NCBI GenBank assembly: GCA_021297895.1
Contig: JAJTHN010000020.1
Location: 1-64,000 of the forward strand
Reading direction: 5' to 3'
Origin: Phycisphaeraceae bacterium
Lineage (GTDB): Bacteria > Planctomycetota > Phycisphaerae > Phycisphaerales > UBA1924
Length of the DNA stretch: 64,000 bases
Numbering within the stretch: the stretch's first letter is position 1; each line of letters begins with the position of its first letter. The position numbers and the translations under genes are program-made. The notes beneath the pieces are model-generated. The model saw only the letters and a program-made list of their open reading frames with translations, had not been told where the DNA came from and did no database searches. Positions 16,659 to 25,158 of this stretch are shown piece after piece.

Positions 16659-18221
16659 ATGACGACCGCCCCCGTGACCATCCGTCCCAGCGCCGTGCCC
16701 GCCCCGAAGGTCGACCGCACGCGCAGCGGCCTTGAGTACAAGGTTGCCGACCTGACCCTGAACGACCTGGGCCGCAAGGAACTGCGTCTGGCCGAGCACG
16801 AGATGCCGGGCCTGATGGCCCTGCGCGAGCGCTATCGCGGGCAGAAGCCCCTGGCCGGCGCCCGGATCGCCGGCTCGCTGCACATGACCGTTCAGACGGC
16901 GGTGCTGATCGAGACGCTCGTTGAGCTGGGCGCTCAGGTTCGCTGGGTTTCGTGCAACATCTTCAGCACGCAGGACTCCGCCGCGGCGGCGGTTGTCGTC
17001 GGGCCCAAGGGCACCGTCGAGAACCCGCAGGGCGTGAGCGTGTTCGCCTGGAAGGGCGAGACGCTCGAGGAGTATTGGTGGTGCACCGACCGCCTGCTCG
17101 AGTTCCGCGATGAGAAGGGCGAGGTCGTCGGCCCGAACATGCTGCTGGACGACGGCGGCGACGCGACGCTGCTCGTGCACAAGGGTGCCGAGTTCGAGAA
17201 GGCCGGCGCGGTCCCCGCGACCAAGCCGAGCGACAGCCACGAGTACGCCGTGATCCTGGATCTGCTGCGTGATTCGCTCAAGAACCGCCCGGGCTACTTC
17301 AGCAAGATGATCAAGGGCATCAAGGGCGTCAGCGAGGAGACGACCACGGGCGTGCACCGCCTGTACGACATGGCCAAGACCGGCCAGCTCGCCTTCCCCG
17401 CGATCAACGTCAACGACAGCGCGACCAAGAGCAAGTTCGACAACCTCTACGGCTGCCGCCACTCGCTGGTCGACGGCCTCAACCGCGCCACGGACGTGAT
17501 GCTCGGCGGCAAGGTTGCGGTGGTGCTGGGCTATGGCGATGTCGGCAAGGGCAGCGCCCAGAGCCTTCGTGGCCAGGGCTGCCGCGTGGTCGTGACGGAG
17601 ATCGACCCGATCAACGCCCTGCAGGCGGCGATGGAGGGTTACCAGGTCGCGACGCTCGAGGACATGATCGAGACGGCGGACATCTTCATCACCGCGACTG
17701 GCAACAAGGATGTCCTGACGCTGGCGCACATGGCCAAGATGAAGGACAAGGCGATCGTCGCCAACATCGGGCACTTTGACAACGAGATCGACATGGCCGC
17801 GCTGTACAAGGGCGTGGAGCAGGGCGCGATCAAGCGTGTGAACATCAAGGCCCAGTACGACGAGTTCGTGTTCAACGCCGGCAAGCCGAACGAGAAGTCG
17901 ATCCTCGTTCTGGCCGAGGGCCGTCTGATGAACCTCGGCTGCGCCACGGGCCACCCGTCGTTCGTCATGTCCGCGTCGTTCACCAACCAGACGATCGCGC
18001 AGCTGGACCTGTGGCTCAGCGCCAACGGCAAGCCGACGCTGTCGGGTGTGAAGTACACCGAGAACAAGGTATACATCCTGCCCAAGAAGCTCGACGAAGA
18101 GGTGGCGCGTCTGCACCTGGACAAGCTGGGTGTGCGTCTGACGCGTCTGAGCGACGACCAGGCCGCGTATCTCGGCGTCTCCAAGGACGGTCCGTACAAG
18201 CCCGAGCACTACCGCTATTGA
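16659..18221 (+). CDS. ahcY: S-adenosylhomocysteine hydrolase (adenosylhomocysteinase)
   Basis: AhcY splits S-adenosylhomocysteine to adenosine and homocysteine with tightly bound NAD+, removing the inhibitory product of methylations. The 520-residue protein shows [17 protein letters not shown], the substrate segment [12 protein letters not shown] (the Asp is kept, but the usual following His is Ser), [17 protein letters not shown], the Rossmann motif [15 protein letters not shown] and the C-terminal NAD-binding end KPEHYRY. It belongs to the long form carrying the roughly 40-residue insertion around [12 protein letters not shown]...[17 protein letters not shown] lies eight bases before the ATG at 16659. 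The regulator just upstream probably controls it, and a strong terminator follows. Confidence 0.96.
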   Translation: MTTAPVTIRPSAVPAPKVDRTRSGLEYKVADLTLNDLGRKELRLAEHEMPGLMALRERYRGQKPLAGARIAGSLHMTVQTAVLIETLVELGAQVRWVSCNIFSTQDSAAAAVVVGPKGTVENPQGVSVFAWKGETLEEYWWCTDRLLEFRDEKGEVVGPNMLLDDGGDATLLVHKGAEFEKAGAVPATKPSDSHEYAVILDLLRDSLKNRPGYFSKMIKGIKGVSEETTTGVHRLYDMAKTGQLAFPAINVNDSATKSKFDNLYGCRHSLVDGLNRATDVMLGGKVAVVLGYGDVGKGSAQSLRGQGCRVVVTEIDPINALQAAMEGYQVATLEDMIETADIFITATGNKDVLTLAHMAKMKDKAIVANIGHFDNEIDMAALYKGVEQGAIKRVNIKAQYDEFVFNAGKPNEKSILVLAEGRLMNLGCATGHPSFVMSASFTNQTIAQLDLWLSANGKPTLSGVKYTENKVYILPKKLDEEVARLHLDKLGVRLTRLSDDQAAYLGVSKDGPYKPEHYRY

Positions 18222-18256
18222 TCGGCGTGTCTTGCGCAATCGCCTGTTGACATCTC

Positions 18257-18290
18257 AAGTCCCCCGGCCCTTGGCCGGGGGACTTTTTTT
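18257..18290 (+). terminator. Rho-independent terminator of ahcY
   Basis: A perfect 13-bp stem AAGTCCCCCGGCC / GGCCGGGGGACTT with a three-base loop, followed by TTTTT. It begins 36 bp after the ahcY stop codon and ends the regulator-ahcY region. Confidence 0.92.
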
Positions 18291-18348
18291 GTTGCGAAAC
18301 GGGGATTTGACTGGAACCGATCGCCCGCGCATCCGAATATGACGTCAG

Positions 18349-18369
18349 CGGCCCGCTCGGGCCGTTTGT
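18349..18369 (+). terminator. Short hairpin, possible second terminator
   Basis: CGGCCC-gctc-GGGCCG followed by TTTGT. The stem is only 6 bp and the T run is interrupted, so this is a weak call. It lies in the 293-bp gap before the pseudopilin gene, in which nothing else was identified with confidence. Confidence 0.35.
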
Positions 18370-18583
18370 ATGTTCCTCGCCCGGTCGCGCAGCGTCGTCG
18401 TGCGGTCGGGCGGATCGTTCGGATATGTGGGGACATGGTGCGTCGGGTGTCGCCGGTGTTTGCCGAGTTCGGGTTGCCCACCGCGTCGGGGCCGCTCTGA
18501 TCGGACAAGCGCCGGGGGTCGTCCATTGTCCGCGTGCGGCCGGCGTTCGTCCGGGCCGGCGGACCAAAATCGAAAGGTCTCGC

Positions 18584-19672
18584 ATGAACACTGTGGCTCG
18601 TTCGCATGCTCCGGCTGGCGCTCCGGTTGACGTACGTCCCGCGCATTTTCGCGGCTTCACGCTCATCGAACTGCTCGTGGTCATCGCGATCATCGCGCTG
18701 TTGGTCGCGATTCTGCTCCCAGCGCTGAGCAGCGCCCGCCGCGCGGCACGGCTGACGCTCTCGCTGGCCAACGTGCGTTCGCAGGTCTCCGCGACAGCGA
18801 ACTACCGCAACGACTACCGGGGTCAGTTGCCGTTTCCGCTCGCGGCTTGGGGCAACGGCGGTTTCCGTTTCGAGAAGGGCGGCAGGGGCTTTGCGAACAT
18901 CACGACCGCCGCGTGGTCGCACGCAGGCAAGAACAACGCGGCCCGTCAGGCCGCGTTCGACCCCGATTTCGACATCCCGGCGGGTAATCGAACGCTTTCG
19001 GCGTACATCTCGACCGAGGTCAACCTCAATCGCGAGTTCGTGACCGTCGCCGACCGGAACATCGAGATCCCGATCTGCCGATCCCCGGCCGATCGCGGCA
19101 GCCCGTTCCGCGATGCCTCGTCACCGACGAGCGTGCGGTTTCCTGAAGAGGACCGGACCATCAGCACGTACAACGCTGTCGGCACGTCGTACCTGAACAA
19201 TCAGTGGTGGTATCGCACGCTGGCCAATCGCACACCCTCGGTCGCGAATCCGTTTACCTCCGCCGAGTTGCCCGAGGCACCGTTCTCTGGTGGTGGCAGC
19301 ATGAGCGACGGGTCCACGCGGTTCCTGGGTCGTCTGGCACGCGAGGTCGCGGTGCGACGGATGGAGTCGGCGGGCTTCCAGGCGTCGCGCTTCGTTGTTG
19401 TGACGGACAAGACCGCGTTCCAGTACCAGTGGAACACGCCCGGCGCGAGCGACGGTACATCTGCGACCCCGTACAGCGACTGGCTGAGCGAGTTCGGCGA
19501 CCGCAACAAGTCCGCCATGGGCTTCCTCGATGGCTCGGTGCGGTACCAGGAGCTCTGGGCGCCCCGCGGGCAGTACCCCGCCGGATTCCTCGCCACCCAG
19601 CCGGTGACCTCCGACATCTATCTCCAAGTCCGCGGCGTCTACGCCCCCGACTACACGTTCCTGCTCCCGTGA
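18584..19672 (+). CDS. Type II secretion/pseudopilin-type protein (prepilin-like N-terminus)
   Basis: 362 residues. A 23-residue polar leader ends in Gly, followed by [24 protein letters not shown], the prepilin cleavage and methylation signal: a prepilin peptidase cuts after the Gly and the mature protein starts with methyl-Phe, with Glu at position 5. The long C-terminal domain contains ISTYNAVGTSYLNNQWWY and ends with a FLDGSVRY segment, recalling the DG motif of planctomycete DUF1559-like (H-X9-DG) proteins, which occur in tens of copies per genome. No pilus machinery is encoded nearby. The ATG is placed by the leader; AAAGG lies upstream with suitable spacing. Confidence 0.85.
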   Translation: MNTVARSHAPAGAPVDVRPAHFRGFTLIELLVVIAIIALLVAILLPALSSARRAARLTLSLANVRSQVSATANYRNDYRGQLPFPLAAWGNGGFRFEKGGRGFANITTAAWSHAGKNNAARQAAFDPDFDIPAGNRTLSAYISTEVNLNREFVTVADRNIEIPICRSPADRGSPFRDASSPTSVRFPEEDRTISTYNAVGTSYLNNQWWYRTLANRTPSVANPFTSAELPEAPFSGGGSMSDGSTRFLGRLAREVAVRRMESAGFQASRFVVVTDKTAFQYQWNTPGASDGTSATPYSDWLSEFGDRNKSAMGFLDGSVRYQELWAPRGQYPAGFLATQPVTSDIYLQVRGVYAPDYTFLLP

Positions 19673-20160
19673 GCAGGCTCGACGTGCTTGACGGATCAGC
19701 GGAACTGCGATCCGACCGCCCGGGCCCCACCTCAGCGGGTGGATGGCCCGCGCGACGCATCCAGACGCTCCGGCGAGCGGCAGGAGTTCGTATTTTGATC
19801 GGTAATTCTGGGCCTTGTCATCCGTTCCGATGGCGACGGTTGGGTTTTGCACTGAAAATCCACCGCACGGATTCTGCATCCGAACTCTCGATGTCTACGA
19901 TTGATAAAGCACGCACCTGCTGTCGGGCCGTGAAACGGGACGTGAGCCCGGATCGGCCTTTCGACAGCCCGCACCGGCCATGCCGGGGAGGCCCGACGAG
20001 ACTGACGCAGACCGACCGATGACCCGAGGCGCGACGAGACGTGCCGGCGTGAGAGCCGACGTTATCGAAAGCGGAATCGGGGATTCGAGCGGGGAGTCAG
20101 CCGCGCTGAGGCCCAGAGGGACGCGATGAGCGTTCCGCCGCGAGCACATCAACGAGCACC
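19673..20160 (+). other. 488-bp intergenic region without a recognised gene
   Basis: No convincing coding frame, terminator or known riboswitch is visible between the pseudopilin and the glycosyltransferase. The stretch around 19796-19900 is noticeably richer in A+T than its surroundings (for example TATTTTGATCGGTAATTCTGG and TTGATAAAGC) and probably contains the glycosyltransferase promoter. Several short inverted repeats follow (for example CCGGC-cat-GCCGG at about 19975), suggesting a structured 5' leader. Confidence 0.4.
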
Positions 20161-21333
20161 ATGAGCAGTTCATCGTCTACAGAAACCGGGCAGTCGTCGG
20201 CGGTCGCCCTTGAGGAGCCCCCGACGGATCAGGCCGTTATCACGACGCGAGCGGTCGCCGAGCGCGAGGCGTTTCCGACGCAGAAGCCTCGCACGACGGC
20301 GGGGCTGACGGTGCTGATTCCGGCGTACAACGAGGCGAAGTTCATCGCCGACACGATCCGCTCGATCCGTGAGCAGACGCTGCAGCCCGATGAGATCATC
20401 GTGATCGACGACCGGTCTTCGGACGGCACGGGCGACATCGCGCGGAGCATGGGGGTGCGGGTGCTTCGGCCGGAGTCCAACTCGGGCTCGAAGGCCGGGG
20501 CGCTGAACTTCGGGCTCAAGTCCGTCGTGACGCCCTATACCCTGGCCATCGATGCGGACACCTCGCTTGCGCCCGACGCGATCGAGCGGCTGATGAAGGC
20601 GGCCAACACGGGCGATCTGGAGCAGGATGACCACATCGCCGGGGCGTGCGGGTACGTGATCCCGCGGCACGTCAACACGATCTGGGAGCGCGGCCGGTAC
20701 ATCGAGTACCTCTTCGCGTTCACGATCTACAAGCCGATTCAGGACTACTACGAGCGGCCGCTGATCGCCAGCGGGTGCTTCAGCGTTTATCGCACCGACG
20801 TTCTCCGCCGTCTGGGTGGCTGGCCGCACCGGACGCTGGCGGAGGACATGGACCTGACGTGGAACTGCTACGACGCCGGGTACCGGATCCGTTTCGTGCC
20901 GGAGGCGGTCTGCTACCCGATCGAGCCGCACAACTTCGACTTCCTGCGCAAGCAGTTGAGGCGTTGGAGCCGCGGCTTCTATCAGTGCGTTCGCGTTCAC
21001 TGGAAGACCGTGCTCAAGACGCCGTACCTGCGGCTGATCGTGGCGGTCGGCCTCTGGGACTCGACGGTGGCGACGCTGGCGTTCTTCGTGCTGCTGCCGC
21101 TGCTGTGCGTGCTGATCAGCCCGCTGTTCCTGCTCGGGTACTTCATCGATCTGCCCGCGGTGCTGGTGCCGGTGATGATCAAGGCGCACCAGCGCGGCGA
21201 GAAGCTCAAGGCTCTGTCGTCCATCCCCGCGTTCTACGTGATGCGGGTGGTCAACGGCGTGTTCGTGCTGTCGGCGTTCTGGCATGAGATCATCATGCGG
21301 AACCGCCTGAAGACCTTCGAGAAGGGCCACTGA
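20161..21333 (+). CDS. Membrane family-2 glycosyltransferase (processive, cellulose/PNAG synthase-like)
   Basis: 390 residues. After a disordered 45-residue N-terminus comes a GT-A fold: VLIPAYNEAKFI (51-62), UDP-binding Asp83-Asp84 (VIDDRSSDGTG), the DxD motif Asp131-Ala-Asp133, the catalytic-base region LAEDMDLTW (Glu228-Asp229), and Q-x-x-R-W as KQLRRWSRG (264-272). The last motif marks processive synthases. Hydrophobic helices follow (about 292-345 and 360-385). Such enzymes polymerise a sugar nucleotide and pass the chain through the membrane. The polymer cannot be named. A small membrane protein gene follows 104 bp downstream and is the probable partner. Confidence 0.9.
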   Translation: MSSSSSTETGQSSAVALEEPPTDQAVITTRAVAEREAFPTQKPRTTAGLTVLIPAYNEAKFIADTIRSIREQTLQPDEIIVIDDRSSDGTGDIARSMGVRVLRPESNSGSKAGALNFGLKSVVTPYTLAIDADTSLAPDAIERLMKAANTGDLEQDDHIAGACGYVIPRHVNTIWERGRYIEYLFAFTIYKPIQDYYERPLIASGCFSVYRTDVLRRLGGWPHRTLAEDMDLTWNCYDAGYRIRFVPEAVCYPIEPHNFDFLRKQLRRWSRGFYQCVRVHWKTVLKTPYLRLIVAVGLWDSTVATLAFFVLLPLLCVLISPLFLLGYFIDLPAVLVPVMIKAHQRGEKLKALSSIPAFYVMRVVNGVFVLSAFWHEIIMRNRLKTFEKGH

Positions 21334-21391
21334 TGATCGGACGCTTCGCCCGGGGTGTGCCCGCGGCGAATTGGGAATGAAGTCGAATCAA

Positions 21392-21431
21392 CACCTGTTT
21401 CTGAGTTGTTTCTCGCACCTGTTTCCGAGTT
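21392..21431 (+). repeat. Two 16-bp direct repeats immediately upstream of a membrane-protein gene
   Basis: CACCTGTTTCTGAGTT (21392-21407) and CACCTGTTTCCGAGTT (21416-21431) differ at one base and are spaced with a 24-bp period. They end six bases before the ATG at 21438, where a ribosome site would be expected but none is present. Confidence 0.7.
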
Positions 21432-21437
21432 TTCACC

Positions 21438-21815
21438 ATGGTCAACGGACTTCCTGGCGCTGGCATCGGCGGATTCTTCTACCTGATTCTCGCGCTGTAC
21501 ATGCCGATTCGTGAGGGCGTTCGCGCCGTTCGCGGGCGGAGCCGCCGCGAGCACTGGAACTTCATCATGCAGCAGTGGGCGATCATCGGGGCGATCCTGG
21601 TGGGGCTGTGGCTGCAGGGGTGGCTGCTTCGTGAGTTGTTCCTGAGCGCGCCGATGATGAGCATCACCGCGCTGGTCGACCCGACGGGCATGATGGCCAA
21701 GCCGGCATTCGACGTGGCGGGAGCCGCGGCGACGGCGGCTCTGGTGAGCCTTGCCGGCGTGGTGCTGATCGCCGAGGGCCTCAAGTTCCTGCTGGACTTT
21801 ACCAACAACGACTGA
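21438..21815 (+). CDS. Small integral membrane protein, probable glycosyltransferase partner
   Basis: 125 residues with three to four hydrophobic segments: IGGFFYLILALYMPI (10-24), WAIIGAILVGLWLQGWLLRELFL (about 47-69) and AAATAALVSLAGVVLIAEGLKFLL (97-120), with a basic loop VRAVRGRSRREH between the first two. No family recognised. Its position right after a processive GT2 synthase and before a terminator suggests an accessory subunit of the polysaccharide synthase (inference). Direct repeats lie in its leader. Confidence 0.75.
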   Translation: MVNGLPGAGIGGFFYLILALYMPIREGVRAVRGRSRREHWNFIMQQWAIIGAILVGLWLQGWLLRELFLSAPMMSITALVDPTGMMAKPAFDVAGAAATAALVSLAGVVLIAEGLKFLLDFTNND

Positions 21816-21854
21816 TCGTCCGCAGACACGGTCGAAACCGTCCGAATGAGCGTC

Positions 21855-21890
21855 AGACGCCCCCGGTCCGTCCGGGGGCGTCTGTTCATT
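21855..21890 (+). terminator. Terminator after the glycosyltransferase unit
   Basis: A perfect 12-bp stem AGACGCCCCCGG / CCGGGGGCGTCT around TCCGT, followed by the moderately T-rich GTTCATT. It closes the GT2 and membrane-protein unit 40 bp after the stop codon. Confidence 0.8.
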
Positions 21891-22024
21891 TGGGATGAGG
21901 TTGATTTGGCGCCTGTGCGTGTTCGGAACTTCACAGTGGTCCGGGCGCTTCCTACATTCCCGCACCGCACGAAGTGCTCCGGCACCGGCGGGAGATCGCC
22001 AACAGTTCCGACGGAGAATCCGCC

Positions 22025-22786
22025 ATGACGACTCTGACCGCCCATCGCTCCCGATTCACGACCTTCGCCGCGGCCATCGCGATCGCGGCGTGCCTGCCGA
22101 TGGCTGGCTGCTACAAGAGCCAGTATGAGGAGGAGAAGAAGAAGGCCGAGGAAAGCGGCGCGAAGGTTGCCGAACTCGAGAAGCGTCTGTCCGCGCTCAC
22201 CAGCGAGGCCAACGACGCCAAGAGCCGAGCAACGAGCGCCGAGGCCGCGATCGCGAATCTTCGCACCAATGGTGTGAATCTCGTCACGCTGGTCAACGGC
22301 CAGATGGCGGGCACGGACCAGATTCGCCTTGCGCCGAACGGGCAGTTCGTGCGTCACGGCAATCGCGTGCGCTCGCAGTCGGTCATCCGCTTCGAGGATG
22401 GGCGCATCGCGGACCAGGTCATCACCGTCAATCGCGACGACGGCAAGCCGAACTTCACCGGTGCGGTCAAGAACAGCCGCCCGGACGGTGAGTGGATCTG
22501 GCACGATCGCCAGGGCCGCCCGGCGACGAAGGAGATCTGGGCCAACGGAAAGATCGAAAAGGTGCAGGCCGGGACGATCGCCCGCGACGGCAAGGTGACG
22601 TGGCGCGACATGCCCAAGGCTGATCGCGACCGCTGGTTCCGGGACACGGCGCCGGTGTTTGCGAACCTGCCGGAACTCATCCGCGAGACGACGGTCGCCG
22701 CGACGGTGACCGCTCCCGCACCTGCGCCGACCGGCACGACCAAGACCGGCACCAAGAGTGGCACGAAGGCGCCCGCGAAGAAGTGA
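22025..22786 (+). CDS. Coiled-coil lipoprotein with MORN/YwqK-like repeats
   Basis: 253 residues. Signal peptide with lipobox-like end PMAGC, then a charged helical coiled coil (QYEEEKKKAEESGAKVAELEK and onwards, about residues 35-80). The central part has short beta repeats of the type I-R-F-E-D-G-R-I and PDGEWIWHDRQGRP, which resemble the antitoxin-YwqK/MORN-like G-x-W motifs. The C-terminus is a low-complexity Ala/Pro/Thr/Lys tail. Predicted to be anchored in the outer or inner membrane facing the periplasm. Function unknown; it sits between the GT2 unit and a Gfo/Idh/MocA gene. Confidence 0.75.
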   Translation: MTTLTAHRSRFTTFAAAIAIAACLPMAGCYKSQYEEEKKKAEESGAKVAELEKRLSALTSEANDAKSRATSAEAAIANLRTNGVNLVTLVNGQMAGTDQIRLAPNGQFVRHGNRVRSQSVIRFEDGRIADQVITVNRDDGKPNFTGAVKNSRPDGEWIWHDRQGRPATKEIWANGKIEKVQAGTIARDGKVTWRDMPKADRDRWFRDTAPVFANLPELIRETTVAATVTAPAPAPTGTTKTGTKSGTKAPAKK

Positions 22787-22880
22787 CCTTACACGTCTCG
22801 GCAATCGAGCAACCCACCCCTTGTTCCGTTTCGGCGTGTGTGCCGACGGGGCCTGAGTCCATCAATCCTTGAGGTTCGTC

Positions 22881-23831
22881 ATGCGTATCGGCGCGATCGG
22901 AATCGACTCTTCGCACACCCCGGTGTTCACCAATCGGATCAATGCCCTGCACAAAGAGGGCAAGACCAAGTGCCAGGTGACGGCATTCTGGGATCCCGGC
23001 CACCATGAGTGGCAGCATCCGGCCGGCCCGGAGCAGAGCGCCAAGGACGTGGCCAAGTGGCGCGAGGACACGCTCAAGGAGGGTGCCAAGCAGGTCAACA
23101 GCATCGATGAACTGCTGAGCCAGGTCGACGGTGTCATGGTGCTGAACATCAACGGCCATCGCCACCTCGAGTTGGCCGTGCCGAGCCTGGCCAAGGGCAT
23201 GCCGACGTACATCGATAAGCCGCTGACGTGCTCGATCGATCAGGCCAAGGCGCTGCTGGCGATGAGCCGTCAGTACAAGGCCCGCGCGTACTCGGCCAGC
23301 AGCCTGCGGTTCATCACCGAGATCCCGAAGATCGACAAGGAGAAGGTCGGCAACATCGTCGCCATCGACGCGTTCGGGAACGGCGAAGTGCTCGACATGA
23401 TGCCCGACCTGTGGCACTACGGCTGTCACAGCATCGAGATGGTCGATGCGATCATGCTTCACTTCGGGCAGTCCGGTCCGGGCAAGCACGCCGCCAAGCG
23501 TGTCTCGGCGGTCAAGACCGGCAACGCGACCAGCGGCTACCACCTGATCGATATCGAGTATCACGACGGCAAGCTCGCCCGCATCCGCATGGATCGCAAC
23601 GGCGCTTGGGCCTTCGGCGCGACGATCCACGGCACCAAGGGCATCGCCCAGTTCGTTGTGGACTTTGCCCCGGTCTACTCGCGTCTCGTTGAAGGCATGG
23701 TTCGATTCTTCGAGGGTGGCGCGGCACCGGTTGACCTGCGTGCGATCGTCGAGTCGGTTGCCATCATGCAGCTTGGCAACGAGTCCATCGCCCGTGGCGG
23801 CGAGTGGGTCGAGATCCCCGCTATCAACTGA
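22881..23831 (+). CDS. Gfo/Idh/MocA-family oxidoreductase, atypical
   Basis: 316 residues. The start MRIGAIGIDSSHTPVF replaces the usual G-x-G-x2-G loop by GIDSSHT, so cofactor binding may be altered. The domain is otherwise recognisable: VDGVMVLNINGHRHLELAVPSLAKGMPTYIDKPLTCS, where IDKPL stands for the family's EKP motif, followed by a C-terminal domain with HYGCHSIEMVDAIM. GAGG lies seven bases before the chosen ATG. Planctomycete genomes carry many such divergent members, often linked to sugar metabolism; the substrate here is unknown. Confidence 0.82.
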   Translation: MRIGAIGIDSSHTPVFTNRINALHKEGKTKCQVTAFWDPGHHEWQHPAGPEQSAKDVAKWREDTLKEGAKQVNSIDELLSQVDGVMVLNINGHRHLELAVPSLAKGMPTYIDKPLTCSIDQAKALLAMSRQYKARAYSASSLRFITEIPKIDKEKVGNIVAIDAFGNGEVLDMMPDLWHYGCHSIEMVDAIMLHFGQSGPGKHAAKRVSAVKTGNATSGYHLIDIEYHDGKLARIRMDRNGAWAFGATIHGTKGIAQFVVDFAPVYSRLVEGMVRFFEGGAAPVDLRAIVESVAIMQLGNESIARGGEWVEIPAIN

Positions 23832-23864
23832 TCTCAACGTCCGCGTCCGAGAGTGCTTTGGTCC

Positions 23865-23894
23865 GGCCTCCCGCTCAACGGGAGGCCGTTTTTC
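23865..23894 (+). terminator. Rho-independent terminator
   Basis: GGCCTCCCG-ctcaa-CGGGAGGCC, a perfect 9-bp stem with a five-base loop followed by GTTTTTC, 33 bp after the oxidoreductase stop codon. Confidence 0.9.
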
Positions 23895-24094
23895 ATTCCG
23901 CCGGCCGAGGTTCCCGGTCGTGGCGAGGACCGCCGCGAGGAAGCCGGATGCTCGATCTTTGCGGACCTGTGCCAAAGTGGTACAGGCTGTCGGGTTGGAG
24001 GGGCCCCATACCTCGGTAAATCGAGGCCAAATGCGGAGTCGGCTTGACGAACGGCGAAAACTGAGAGAGATTATAGAACTCGTTCGCTCCGGGC

Positions 24095-24110
24095 GTATGC
24101 GCTCGCATAC
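24095..24110 (+). promoter_or_regulatory. Candidate operator palindrome upstream of the glycosidase lipoprotein gene
   Basis: GTATGCG-CT-CGCATAC is a perfect 7-bp inverted repeat with a two-base centre, 48 bp before the GTG start at 24158. TATAGA (24072-24077) could be a -10 box just upstream, but its best -35 (TTGACG at 24044) is 22 bp away, so the promoter is unsure. The remaining intergenic sequence from 23895 shows nothing else recognisable. Confidence 0.45.
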
Positions 24111-24157
24111 ACGATGCTCGGGGCGGAGACGTTCCGGTCGGCGACAAGAGCAAACGC

Positions 24158-25081
24158 GTGAGAGAGAGAGACACCAAACATTCTGGACTGGCGTATGGCG
24201 CGGCGGGGATGTCGCTGGCGATCATGGTGATCATGGGCGGGTGTGCGTCCGCTGAGCCCGTGCGGCTGTCGAAGATCGATATCCCGACCGCTGACGGTGC
24301 GATTCGCGGATACGCCGCGACGGTGAATCTGCGCGATCCACGCGTGCGGCTGGTGGGCACTTCGGCGCTCGCGGCGGATTCTGGCAAGCCTGCCGGGGCC
24401 GAAGCGAGGCTCGTGCCGACGGATGAATGGGCGCGGTCGGTTGATGCGACGCTGGCGATCAATGCGAACTACTTTGGTCGTGTCGCGGGCGGCGCGGGCG
24501 CGTGGAAGGCGGGGGAGTATGTCGATGTGCTGGGCTTGAGCATCGCCGATGGCGTGGTTGTTTCGCCGGTGCGCGAATACGCCGGGCGTCCGGATCCGGC
24601 GCTCGCGGTGTTCGCCGATGGGCGTGCGGTGGCGGGGTATCTGCGGGCGTCGGATGTCGTCGGCGCGCAGGTCGGTGTGGCGAGCATCGGGCCGAGCGAT
24701 ACCGACCCGGCTCGCGGGACGATGCTGGTCGACGACGCGGTGAACCTCGGCGGAACGGCGCGTGTCGAACCTTCGGCGCGGCATCCGCGCACGGCGGTCG
24801 GCGTGAGCCGGGATGGATCGATGCTGATCATCGTCGCGATCGATGGGAGATCGCCCGGGCACAGCATCGGCGCGACGCTGAACGAGACCGGCGATATTCT
24901 CATCGGGCTGGGGGCCTTCGACGCGATCAACTTGGATGGTGGGGGGTCGACTTCATTCGTCTATGTTCCGACGGATGGCCCGTCGGTGCAGAACCGGCCG
25001 AGCGACGGTGCGTTCCGGCCGGTTGCCAATCACCTGGGTGTGCGGATCACGCCGCGGGCCCAGCGTTCCCCTTCGTCGTAG
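24158..25081 (+). CDS. Phosphodiester glycosidase (NAGPA-domain) lipoprotein
   Basis: 307 residues. With the GTG start the protein has a charged n-region (RERDTKH), a hydrophobic core and the lipobox-like IMGGC, so it is a predicted lipoprotein. The rest matches the NAGPA fold found in the uncovering enzyme and in bacterial exopolysaccharide-linked proteins: TLAINANYFG, then RTAVGVSRDGSMLIIVAIDGR, and the hallmark AINLDGGGSTSFV near the C-terminus, where the Asp and glycines bind the substrate phosphodiester. Such enzymes cleave sugar-phosphodiester bonds (for example GlcNAc-1-phosphodiester caps). The substrate is unknown. Confidence 0.88.
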   Translation: MRERDTKHSGLAYGAAGMSLAIMVIMGGCASAEPVRLSKIDIPTADGAIRGYAATVNLRDPRVRLVGTSALAADSGKPAGAEARLVPTDEWARSVDATLAINANYFGRVAGGAGAWKAGEYVDVLGLSIADGVVVSPVREYAGRPDPALAVFADGRAVAGYLRASDVVGAQVGVASIGPSDTDPARGTMLVDDAVNLGGTARVEPSARHPRTAVGVSRDGSMLIIVAIDGRSPGHSIGATLNETGDILIGLGAFDAINLDGGGSTSFVYVPTDGPSVQNRPSDGAFRPVANHLGVRITPRAQRSPSS

Positions 25082-25126
25082 CCGTCGGCATGCACAAACG
25101 CGTAGTGCGTTCTGACGGTTGGTTTT

Positions 25127-25158
25127 GAGAGAGAGACCTTTTTGCAGGAGAGAGAGAC
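25127..25158 (+). repeat. Paired GAGAGAGAGAC elements in the leader of the PEP-CTERM gene
   Basis: GAGAGAGAGAC occurs at 25127-25137 and 25148-25158, 21 bp apart. A third copy lies at 24162-24172, at the start of the preceding lipoprotein gene. The second copy, with the preceding G, provides the purine-rich ribosome site (GGAG, eight bases before the ATG). The repetition may simply be strong initiation sequence or a binding site for a shared regulator. Confidence 0.5.

Noticed and set aside
16578-18239. 553-codon open frame antisense to ahcY
   Set aside because: The product is rich in His, Arg, Leu, Asp and Val without domains, and ahcY is certain on the other strand.
19896-20020. Cyclic-di-GMP riboswitch before the glycosyltransferase
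   Set aside because: Some hairpins and a GAAA sequence are present, but the conserved GEMM core and tetraloop-receptor pattern were not found.
22677-23975. 432-codon open frame on the minus strand
   Set aside because: It is antisense to the lipoprotein and Gfo/Idh/MocA genes, which have signal peptide, domain and ribosome-site support.
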